64,000 nt of DNA, from positions 62,001-126,000 of the forward strand of contig NZ_JACCDF010000002.1 in NCBI RefSeq assembly GCF_013415105.1, given 5' to 3'. The notes under the pieces are model-generated. The model worked only from the letters and a program-made list of their open reading frames with translations, searched no databases and was not told where the DNA came from. Below, in pieces: positions 1 to 6,887 of this stretch. The stretch's first letter is position 1, and each line of letters starts with the position of its first letter. The position numbers and the translations under genes were made by a program. Origin of the DNA: Vreelandella salicampi (GTDB lineage: Bacteria > Pseudomonadota > Gammaproteobacteria > Pseudomonadales > Halomonadaceae).

Positions 1-958
1 TCCAGCTGGCCCAAGCGCGCCGACGCCGTGGCAGCAGGCGCGTATCGGTGTGCAGCACGACGTCGTTGTCTTGATACGGCATGGCCCCGAGGATATCGCG
101 CTCGGCGGGCGAGGCATCGCTTAGCATCGAAAGCGCCTGGTCGCTATGGCAGGCCAGCACCACCTGATCAAAGCGTTCTTCGCCTGATGGGGTAGTCAGC
201 GTGACCCCGGCGCTATCGCGCTGGATGGCGCTGACCGGTGTGTTCAACCGAATACGCGAGGCGTATGGCGCGGTGAGCGCGGGGATATAGGCCCGAGAGC
301 CGCCAACCAAGGTGTACCACTGTGGGCGGTCGCTAACGCTCAACAGCCCATGGTTGCGGAAAAAACGCACGAAGAAGGTCAGCGGAAAAGCGCGCAGATC
401 AATGATGCTGGCCGACCAAATCGCCGCGCCCATGGGCAGTAAGTAACGGCGCTGAAACGCGTCGCTATAGCTATTGCGGTCCAGGTACTCACCGAGCGTC
501 ATATCGGCGTGTAGGTGTTCGCTGTCGAGGTCTCGGGTCGCCTCGCGGTTAAAGCGCATTATATCGCCAAGCAGCCGGTAGAACGCCGGGCGCAGCAGGT
601 TGCGCCGCTGGGCGAACAGTGAACCTAGTGTGTGGCCGTTGTATTCGAAATCGACCTCGGTTTCGTGCACCGAGAAGCTCATTTCGGTGGGCTGCACGGC
701 CACGCCCAGGGTTTCTAGCAGGCGCTGAAAGTGCGGGTAGGTCCAGTCGTTAAAGACGATAAAACCGGTATCGATGGCATACGGCTCGCCGCCCACCGCC
801 ACATCGATGGTCGCGGTGTGGCCGCCCAAGCGCTCGGCGGATTCAAAAAGTGTCACTTCGTGCTGCGCTGAGAGATACCAAGCAGCGGCCATGCCGCTTA
901 TGCCGCTGCCGACGACGGCGATGCGCTGCGAAGCGTGAAGCGGAGCAGGCTGGATCAT
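1..958 (-). CDS. FAD-dependent amine-oxidase-like flavoprotein (COG2907), 3' end beyond window
   Basis: About 319 residues are present; the family is usually 410-440, so roughly a quarter of the C-terminus lies beyond the left edge. The N-terminus has a dinucleotide-binding motif, IAVVGSGISGMAAAWYL, near residues 13-29. Later come LPMGAAIWSAS, the QWYTLVGGSRAYI segment and LLPRRRRAWASW at the edge, all typical of COG2907 proteins. The substrate is unknown. Members sit in light- or singlet-oxygen-induced cassettes with photolyase, an SDR, DUF1365 and a cyclopropane-fatty-acid synthase, suggesting a role in membrane lipid modification (inference). The ATG start overlaps the stop of the upstream dehydrogenase by 4 bp (ATGA), so the two are probably translationally coupled. 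Confidence 0.85.
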   Translation of the reverse strand, partial: MIQPAPLHASQRIAVVGSGISGMAAAWYLSAQHEVTLFESAERLGGHTATIDVAVGGEPYAIDTGFIVFNDWTYPHFQRLLETLGVAVQPTEMSFSVHETEVDFEYNGHTLGSLFAQRRNLLRPAFYRLLGDIMRFNREATRDLDSEHLHADMTLGEYLDRNSYSDAFQRRYLLPMGAAIWSASIIDLRAFPLTFFVRFFRNHGLLSVSDRPQWYTLVGGSRAYIPALTAPYASRIRLNTPVSAIQRDSAGVTLTTPSGEERFDQVVLACHSDQALSMLSDASPAERDILGAMPYQDNDVVLHTDTRLLPRRRRAWASW

Positions 959-1740
959 GCATGCTCTCCTTGCGAGCGGGCCATGCGCAGGCCAATGGCG
1001 TGTCGCAGCCCCGGCGGCAGAATGCCGAGCAGCTTGACCAGGTACGTGAAACGGCGCGGGAAGTGAATATCCAGCCTGCCTTTGGCCAGTCCGTTAAGGA
1101 TGGCCTCTGCGGCGTGGTCAACGCTTACGCGCATCGGCATGGGGAAGTCGTTACGCTCGGTAAGCGGTGTTTTCACAAACCCGGGGTGAATGAGGCTGAC
1201 GCCGATTCCTTCTTGATGCAGATCAAGGCGCAGCGATTGCAAAAAGTAGCTCACCGCCGCTTTGGAGGCGCCGTAAGCTTCGGCGCGGGGCAAGGGCAGA
1301 TAGGCGGAGGCACTAGACGTGGCGGCAAGGCGTGCCGGGCGGCCTTCTTTACGCGCGGCGCGCAGCAGCGGCAGGGCGGCTTCCACCCCGTAAAGCGTCC
1401 CGTACAGGTTGGGTGTGAGGACTCGCTCGATCAGCGCCATGTCGAAATCAGGCATGTCCACGTACTCGCAGGTGCCCGCGTTGAGCAGCACCAAATCCAA
1501 CGCGCCGAGCCGCTCGCGGATCGTTTCGCCAGCGGCAAGTACGGCGTTGCGGTCGCTGATATCCAGCGGCAGCGCAATGGCGTTGGTGTGGTTCGCGCAC
1601 AGCGCGTCGAGTTTGTCGGCGCTGCGGGCGCTTAACACCACTTGGTGGCCTTCATCGAGCAGTTTTTTTGCTACCGCTTCGCCGATCCCGGAGGTGGCGC
1701 CGGTCAACCAAATGCGTTGCGGCGTTTGCCATCGACTCAT
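955..1740 (-). CDS. Short-chain dehydrogenase/reductase (SDR)
   Basis: This 261-aa classical SDR has a TGATSGIG cofactor loop near residue 14, an LLNAG motif near residue 85 and the catalytic YGASK near residue 155, with a serine run (ATSSASAY) just before it. It should reduce or oxidise a carbonyl/hydroxyl group with NAD(P)H; the substrate cannot be read from sequence. It lies 29 bp downstream of the SnoaL-like gene and overlaps the COG2907 flavoprotein by 4 bp, placing it in the photolyase operon. SDRs at this position are a constant part of the photolyase/COG2907/DUF1365 cassette of pseudomonads and vibrios. The annotation as SDR is firm, the pathway is inferred. Confidence 0.9.
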   Translation of the reverse strand: MSRWQTPQRIWLTGATSGIGEAVAKKLLDEGHQVVLSARSADKLDALCANHTNAIALPLDISDRNAVLAAGETIRERLGALDLVLLNAGTCEYVDMPDFDMALIERVLTPNLYGTLYGVEAALPLLRAARKEGRPARLAATSSASAYLPLPRAEAYGASKAAVSYFLQSLRLDLHQEGIGVSLIHPGFVKTPLTERNDFPMPMRVSVDHAAEAILNGLAKGRLDIHFPRRFTYLVKLLGILPPGLRHAIGLRMARSQGEHA

Positions 1741-1769
1741 GTGACACTCCGTTAACTGACGTCTTGCCG

Positions 1770-2201
1770 TTAATTGACTCGCCGTTTAAGCAGACGGACC
1801 AAGCGGCCTAAAACGGGGACGTGCTCGTACAGCATGGCGCCCGCATCAAAATAATCCCGGTGGTGCGCGACGCGCCCGTCATCAGCGAAGGTCAGGTGCG
1901 AGCACCCCGCTACCACGATGACCTTGCCGCTTGCCAGTGACGGGTGCGCAAAGTGCATGGTCCACGTCACAAAGGCGGTATCGCCTTGGCATACTTTCTG
2001 GTGATAGCTGAAACGACACTCGGTGACGTTTTCGTACATCGCCGTAAAGTAATCCTCCAACGCAGCACGCCCTTCGATGCGGTGCAACGGATCGCTAAAA
2101 ACGACATCGTCAGTATATACCTCGTATAGCTTTTCTGTACAGGTGTTGTCTAGTTTATTAAAAAAAGCACAGAAGGTCTCTAACGCTGTTTCGTGAGGCA
2201 T
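1770..2201 (-). CDS. NTF2-like / SnoaL-fold protein
   Basis: The protein has 143 residues and the pattern of the nuclear transport factor 2-like family: an N-terminal helix, then DDVVFSDPLHRIEGRAAL, then beta strands containing VTWTMHFAHP and HRDYFDAGAML. This cone-shaped fold can be a small enzyme or a binding protein; no catalytic residues can be assigned with confidence. Orthologues lie between photolyase and the SDR in the same cassette in other gammaproteobacteria. It starts 38 bp after the photolyase stop and ends 29 bp before the SDR start, so it is surely co-transcribed. Its ligand is unknown. Confidence 0.8.
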   Translation of the reverse strand: MPHETALETFCAFFNKLDNTCTEKLYEVYTDDVVFSDPLHRIEGRAALEDYFTAMYENVTECRFSYHQKVCQGDTAFVTWTMHFAHPSLASGKVIVVAGCSHLTFADDGRVAHHRDYFDAGAMLYEHVPVLGRLVRLLKRRVN

Positions 2202-2239
2202 ATGGATTTCCTAGTGTCGGCAGGCTCAGGGCGAACGGC

Positions 2240-3649
2240 CTACTTCAGCGCCTTGAACGCCTCCAGCGCGCGTTGGCGTGCGGCTTTGTGCTCGACAATC
2301 GGGGCGGGGTAGTCGAGCTGAGTGAGCAGGTCGCGCGGTGGCGCATGGCGTGCTTTTGCCGGAAGCTCGGCGAGCTCGGGCAGCCAGTGGGCAATAAAGT
2401 CGCCCGCCGGGTCGAAGCGGGTGGACTGGGTTGTGGGGTTAAAAATACGAAAGTAGGGCGCGGCATCGGTGCCGGTGGAGGCGGCCCATTGCCAGCCGCC
2501 GTTGTTGGCGCAGAATTCGCCGTCGATGAGGTGGCGCATAAAAAACGCCTCGCCCCGGCGCCAGTCGATGAGTAAGTGTTTACTCAAAAACATCGCGGTC
2601 ACCATGCGCAGGCGGTTGTGCATCCAGCCGGTGGTTACCAGCTGGCGCATGGCGGCATCCACCAATGGGTAGCCAGTGCGCCCTTCGCACCAGGCGTGAA
2701 AGCTTTCGTCGTCATCGCGCCAGGCGAGTGCCCGGGTATGATCCTGAAACGGCTGGTGACGGCACACCTTGGGAAAGCCCACAGCCACGTGCTGGTAGAA
2801 TTCGCGCCAGATCAGCTCATTCACCCAAGTGATTAAGCCCGCATCGCCGTCGGCTAAGTGGCCGCCGTTTTCGCTCATCACCGCCTGTAGGCACTGGCGG
2901 TAAGAGATCATCCCTAGCGCCAGATAGGGCGAAAGCCCGCTGGTGCCGCGCACGGCAGGAAAGTTGCGCTGATCACTATAGTAGCGACCGCGAAAGCGTA
3001 AAAACCGCTCCAGATGATCCGCGGCGGCGTTTTCACCCGCTGGCCACTGGCGGCCATCGACGGGGGTGTCGTCAAGCTCGGGAAGTGCCGGTAGCGGGTC
3101 GCTGTCGATATTGAGCGGCGATTGCGGTGAAGGCGTATCGCGCAGGGTGAGCTGCTCGGGTTGCACGTTTTTATGCCAGGCTTTCGCGAACGGGGTAAAC
3201 ACCCCGTAATAGTCGCCTTTGCCGGTGAGTAGCGTGCCTGGGGCAAAGGCGACGGCGTCGTGGTAGCCGTTGGCGGCAATATCGGCTTGATGAAAGGCGT
3301 CAAAGACGGCTTGGTCGCGGCGTTGCTCGTCGAGCGGGTACTCGTAATTAACGTGCAGGGCTGAGATACCTTGCTCGCGGGCGATCTCTAAAAGCGCTTG
3401 AGGCGCGTTGTCGAAGGTGCCGATGTCGCGGTGCAAAAGGGGAATGTTCAGCCCTTCCAGGGCCTCTTTTAGCGCGCTAACGCCACGGGCGTAAAAATCG
3501 AGTTTATTGGCGCCGTGGTCGTGGGCTTGCCACTGTTTGATACTGCGCAAAAACACTGCAACCACGGGCCCTTTCGCCGCTGCTGCCGCAAGTGCGCTGT
3601 TATCGTGAATACGTAAATCGCTGCGAAACCAAACCAGCTGCCGTGCCAT
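2240..3649 (-). CDS. phrB: Deoxyribodipyrimidine photolyase (class I CPD photolyase)
   Basis: This 469-aa flavoprotein repairs UV-induced cyclobutane pyrimidine dimers in DNA using blue light. The N-terminal antenna domain opens with LVWFRSDLRIHDNSAL. The C-terminal FAD domain contains GRTGYPLVDAAMRQL, GWMHNRLRM and the NNGGWQWAASTGTDAAPYF signature, which carries tryptophans of the electron-transfer chain. Length matches Escherichia coli PhrB (472 aa). It begins 41 bp after the MerR/LitR-like gene and is the second gene of the operon, so light-controlled expression through that regulator is likely (inference from context). No truncation or missing key residue is visible. Confidence 0.95.
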   Translation of the reverse strand: MARQLVWFRSDLRIHDNSALAAAAAKGPVVAVFLRSIKQWQAHDHGANKLDFYARGVSALKEALEGLNIPLLHRDIGTFDNAPQALLEIAREQGISALHVNYEYPLDEQRRDQAVFDAFHQADIAANGYHDAVAFAPGTLLTGKGDYYGVFTPFAKAWHKNVQPEQLTLRDTPSPQSPLNIDSDPLPALPELDDTPVDGRQWPAGENAAADHLERFLRFRGRYYSDQRNFPAVRGTSGLSPYLALGMISYRQCLQAVMSENGGHLADGDAGLITWVNELIWREFYQHVAVGFPKVCRHQPFQDHTRALAWRDDDESFHAWCEGRTGYPLVDAAMRQLVTTGWMHNRLRMVTAMFLSKHLLIDWRRGEAFFMRHLIDGEFCANNGGWQWAASTGTDAAPYFRIFNPTTQSTRFDPAGDFIAHWLPELAELPAKARHAPPRDLLTQLDYPAPIVEHKAARQRALEAFKALK

Positions 3650-3690
3650 ATTGCCTCCATTAACGCGAGATAGCGCCGCGAGATGCAGTG

Positions 3691-4611
3691 CTATAGCACG
3701 CCCGACTCGCGCAGCAGCGGACGCAAGCGCGAGATCGCTTGCGGCAGGTCATCGCCTAGCACATGGACCGAATCATCGGTGAACGCTTGCTCACGTAGGC
3801 GTGCCACTTCTCCGCACACGCCAAGTGGCACGTTGAGGGTTTTAGCCGCGTGGGGTAGCGCTTCGCGAATGTAGCTATCGCTCTCTTTTTGGCCGCTGGC
3901 CAGCAATACCATCGACGAGTGCAGGCGAGCCACGGCTTGGGGGAGGTCTTCTAGCGGAAGGTTGCGGTCTAACAGTTGCACGCGATAACCCTGTTCACTG
4001 GCCATCAGGGCGGCCATGAGAATCCACAGCGGGCCGGGATCGTCGGGCATCACATTAAGTAGTATCAGCGGCCCGCGCGTGGCCTGGTTGGCGTAATGCA
4101 AGCGGATGCCGATTTGACTGCGCAAAAATGCTTCTAAGGTGCGCCGAACCAGGGCATCGGGTGCGTTGGCCCATTGGGCTTCCAAACTGAGAATCACCGG
4201 TTGCCACAGCTCGTTAATCGCCACGCTAACCGGGTAGATAGAGAGACTTTGGTAATACAGTGATTCAAGCTTGGGCAGGTTCAGCGCTTCGATGGTGGCC
4301 TGCAACTGCTGGCGCTGGCTCTCCCAGTCACCGCTGGCCGGTGTCGGGGTTTCGACCTTTTCTGGCTGGTCGAGCAGATCGCCGACTTGGCTGACCGGTA
4401 CGCCACGGTTTAGCCACTGGAGGATACGTTCCACCCGAGTGATATCGTCCTGCGCGTAAAGGCGATGCCCTTTTGGCGTGCGTTGGGGGCGAATGAGACC
4501 GTAGCGCCGCTCCCACGCGCGCAGAGTCACCGAGTTCACACCCGTTAAGCGGGAAACTTCCCGGATCGGATAAAGCGGAGTATCGGGTGGATGGGTCGCC
4601 TTGTGACTCAT
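3691..4611 (-). CDS. MerR/LitR-family regulator with a degenerate cobalamin-binding domain
   Basis: The 306-aa protein has an N-terminal MerR winged helix (residues about 13-80, with RAWERRYGLIRPQR and KGHRLYAQDD), then a helical bundle and a Rossmann-like domain laid out as in the photoreceptors LitR/CarH. The two signatures that hold adenosylcobalamin are missing. The Wx9EH motif reads W147 followed by R157-T158, and the ExHxxG motif reads D191-x-G193-x-x-W196. This matches what I recall of 'class II LitR' proteins in Pseudomonas putida, which do not bind B12 and rely on a partner light sensor. It is the first gene of the photolyase operon and probably autoregulates through the sites just upstream. 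It is most likely a repressor of photolyase and the downstream genes. Confidence 0.85.
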   Translation of the reverse strand: MSHKATHPPDTPLYPIREVSRLTGVNSVTLRAWERRYGLIRPQRTPKGHRLYAQDDITRVERILQWLNRGVPVSQVGDLLDQPEKVETPTPASGDWESQRQQLQATIEALNLPKLESLYYQSLSIYPVSVAINELWQPVILSLEAQWANAPDALVRRTLEAFLRSQIGIRLHYANQATRGPLILLNVMPDDPGPLWILMAALMASEQGYRVQLLDRNLPLEDLPQAVARLHSSMVLLASGQKESDSYIREALPHAAKTLNVPLGVCGEVARLREQAFTDDSVHVLGDDLPQAISRLRPLLRESGVL

Positions 4612-4696
4612 GGGCGCGAATGCCTCTTGATTGTCTTAACGATATGTCGTCGTGAAATATTGTCGTAATACGCGATAACTGGCGTAATGTTACCAC

Positions 4697-4743
4697 GTAT
4701 TATACATGATCCCTTTGTACAACTTGTTGCCCCCGGGTACAAC
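4697..4743 (-). promoter_or_regulatory. Promoter and probable LitR operator upstream of the photolyase operon
   Basis: Reading the minus strand, a perfect -10 TATAAT lies at 4704-4699, with no good -35 at 16-18 bp. The -35 zone is covered by two exact GTTGTAC repeats (4743-4737 and 4723-4717), 20 bp apart, and a related TGTATA (4706-4701) overlaps the -10. TGTACA and TGTATA are 9 bp apart. Such half-sites resemble T(G/A)TACA boxes bound by LitR-type regulators, so autorepression is plausible. The operator assignment is inference; the repeats are seen directly. Confidence 0.55.
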
Positions 4744-4746
4744 CGC

Positions 4747-5847
4747 TCAGCGTGGCGACACCGTGGATCCCCTTTCTTCTAGCAGCGCTTGGGCTAGCGT
4801 GTAGCCTGAAAGCCAGGCGTCTTCAACACGGCCTCCACGTAAGCTGTCGCCACAAAGCGCCAAGCCATCGCGGCCGATGGCAAAGCCCTCAGTCGGCATA
4901 TCGACATCCTCGGCGGGCTGAGAGTAACGCCAGCGATGAGCGCCAATGTCGGATACCCTGGGAAACGCCAACAGCGCGGGAAATAAGCTTTTTAGTGCGT
5001 CAAATAGCTGCTGTGCGACCGCATCGCTTTGTTCTTCCAAGTGTGCTGCGCTCCAGTCGAGCTGGGCGATGAGGCTTACGCTTTCGGGCTCGGTCTCACG
5101 CCCCGGTTTGGTGGCATTGCGCGAGATAAGCCGTAGTGCCGGGTGCTGGGCGCGTGCCATTTGCCAGTCGGGCGCAACGCCGGGCAGCGTCGGGAGGGGA
5201 GTCTCAAATACCGCCCAACCCGCCCAACAGCTTTGCTGGGGCAGGTGCTTACAGAGCGAAGACAGCGTGTTATCCCAGGGTTGTACCAGCGACTCGGCTT
5301 GCGGCGGTGGTGCGGTGATCACCACCTGTGTATAAGGGCCGAAAACATCGCCATTTTGGCAGCTTAACTCCCAGCCATCCGCCGTTTTGGTTAGCGCTGT
5401 GATGCGTGTGGCGCTATACAGGATGGCGCCTTGTGCCGTGAGCGTCTCGGCTAAGTGGCGCGTGATCGCGCTCATTCGCGGAGCGCCGGTATAGCGCGTT
5501 TGCCCATCGTGATATGGCTGCCAGCCACTTGGGCTAGCCTGATAAACAGCGTTCGGCCATTCGGCGATACAGCCGGCGCCGCGCCAGCGCTCGACTTCCG
5601 CGGCAAAGTCGTCGTCGCGGACGGTAAATGCCTGGGCGCCGAGATCCACCGTGGCATCAGGGCGGCGCTTGCTTGACATGCGCCCACCCGCCCCACGCGC
5701 TTTATCAAACAGCGCAACGCGTTGGCCCGCTTGCGTCAGGACGTTAGTACAGGCAAGGCCGGCAATGCCGGCGCCAATTACGGCAACACTGGAAGCGTCG
5801 GTGAGAGGGCCAGTGTGAGGGTCTGTATGAGAGTGGTTTGCCGACAT
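4747..5847 (-). CDS. Renalase-like NAD(P)/FAD-dependent oxidoreductase
   Basis: The 366-aa protein starts with an FAD-binding motif (VAVIGAGIAGLACTNVL) followed by FDKARGAGGRMSSKR, and ends with LALCGDSLRGGRVEDAW, the pattern of COG3380 flavoproteins related to renalase. Bacterial renalases oxidise misreduced dihydro-NAD(P) isomers; that function is possible here but not proven. I prefer the ATG at 5847 (MSANHSHTDP) because AAGGA lies 8 nt upstream. An ATG at 5856 would have its AAGG directly abutting the start codon. The gene lies 135 bp upstream of the LitR-like gene on the same strand and diverges from the epimerase gene, sharing an AT-rich intergenic region with it. Confidence 0.8.
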   Translation of the reverse strand: MSANHSHTDPHTGPLTDASSVAVIGAGIAGLACTNVLTQAGQRVALFDKARGAGGRMSSKRRPDATVDLGAQAFTVRDDDFAAEVERWRGAGCIAEWPNAVYQASPSGWQPYHDGQTRYTGAPRMSAITRHLAETLTAQGAILYSATRITALTKTADGWELSCQNGDVFGPYTQVVITAPPPQAESLVQPWDNTLSSLCKHLPQQSCWAGWAVFETPLPTLPGVAPDWQMARAQHPALRLISRNATKPGRETEPESVSLIAQLDWSAAHLEEQSDAVAQQLFDALKSLFPALLAFPRVSDIGAHRWRYSQPAEDVDMPTEGFAIGRDGLALCGDSLRGGRVEDAWLSGYTLAQALLEERGSTVSPR

Positions 5848-5875
5848 GACGAACATCCTTCAATAAACTCACCCT

Positions 5876-5906
5876 ATTGTAACAGTGTGGTATAAATATT
5901 GTTCAA
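5876..5906 (-). promoter_or_regulatory. Candidate promoter of the renalase-like gene with a 19-bp spacer
   Basis: On the minus strand TTGAAC (5906-5901) and TACAAT (5881-5876) are separated by 19 bp inside a notably AT-rich stretch. A 19-bp spacer is typical of promoters activated by MerR-family proteins, and a MerR-type gene lies next door. No clear dyad is seen in the spacer, so regulator binding is speculative. Confidence 0.35.
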
Positions 5907-5981
5907 TAAAAATGTACGACATTTTCGTCATCTATTTTTATCATCTATGGCGCCCAACGCGGTGTGGCCAAGGAGATCTCA

Positions 5982-6887
5982 ATGCGTGTACTAATCACCG
6001 GTGGTAGTGGGTTTGTCGGCCAGCGGCTATGTGAGCGGTTAGTGGCTGAGGGGCACGAGCCTCAAGTGGTATCGCGCTCGCCGAATGCGGCGCGCGGCCA
6101 GTTGCCGAAAGCATGTGATGTGCGCGAGAGCGCTCAGGCATTTCTTGATTCACCGCCTGAGGTGCTAGTGAACCTGGCCGGCGAGTCGATTGCGGCGAAG
6201 CGTTGGAGCGATGAGCAAAAAGAGGCGTTGATCCAATCGCGGCTGAAAGCGACACAGCAACTGACCGTGCTTTGCGAGCAGCTAAAAGATAACGGCCAGC
6301 CGCTGCCCAAGGCCATGGTGTCGGCCTCCGCTATGGGCTACTACGGCGATCAAGGCGACAATACCGTCACCGAAGACACGCCGACGAACGATGAGTTTGC
6401 CCATCGCTTGTGTGCCAAGTGGGAAGCAGCTGCCAAAGAGGTCGAAGCCTTCGGTGTGCGCTTGGCGATCTTGCGGATTGGCTTGGTTCTTGATGCCGGT
6501 GGCGGCAGCCTGCAGAAAATGCTGCCGCCGTTTAAACTCGGCCTAGGCGGGCGCTTTGGCGATGGCACGCAATTCATGCCGTGGATTCACCGCGAAGATC
6601 TGGTCGAGGCGATTGTGTTCCTGCTCAAGGAGGAAAGCCTAAGCGGGCCGTTTAACGCCAGCGCCCCTCACCCGGTCACCAACGCCGAATTCACCAAGAC
6701 GCTGGCCAAAACGCTCAATCGCCCGGTGATATTCCCCGTGCCCGCGTTTGTGCTCAAAGCGATGCTGGGGGAGATGTCGCGGCTGTTGCTAACCGGCGCC
6801 GATATGCGCCCGGCTCGCTTGGAAGCAGCCGGGTTCACCTTTCAATACCCGACGCTCGACAAGGCGCTGGGCGCGATTCTGCGCTAA
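5982..6887 (+). CDS. TIGR01777-family epimerase (YfcH-like extended SDR)
   Basis: The 301-aa protein has an NAD(P)-binding start (MRVLITGGSGFVGQRL), the active-site region SASAMGYYGDQGD, and LRIGLVLDAGGG followed by MPWIHREDLVEAI. The C-terminal DUF1731 segment contains PHPVTNAEFTKTLA. The family is conserved but its substrate is not established; Escherichia coli YfcH is the familiar member. I start at the ATG at 5982 because AAGGAG sits 6 nt upstream; an in-frame GTG at 5964 lies before that Shine-Dalgarno. The gene diverges from the renalase-like gene and converges on rapA, whose stop codon overlaps its 3' end by 4 bp with no terminator between them. Confidence 0.88.
   Translation: MRVLITGGSGFVGQRLCERLVAEGHEPQVVSRSPNAARGQLPKACDVRESAQAFLDSPPEVLVNLAGESIAAKRWSDEQKEALIQSRLKATQQLTVLCEQLKDNGQPLPKAMVSASAMGYYGDQGDNTVTEDTPTNDEFAHRLCAKWEAAAKEVEAFGVRLAILRIGLVLDAGGGSLQKMLPPFKLGLGGRFGDGTQFMPWIHREDLVEAIVFLLKEESLSGPFNASAPHPVTNAEFTKTLAKTLNRPVIFPVPAFVLKAMLGEMSRLLLTGADMRPARLEAAGFTFQYPTLDKALGAILR

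Noticed and set aside
4707-4712. TGATCC box suggesting an RpoE/ChrR-type ECF promoter near the light operon
   Set aside because: It faces the plus strand, away from the operon, and lacks a matching -10 element.
5848-5856. Upstream ATG for the renalase-like gene
   Set aside because: Its only AAGG abuts the codon; the ATG 9 bp downstream has AAGGA at a proper distance.
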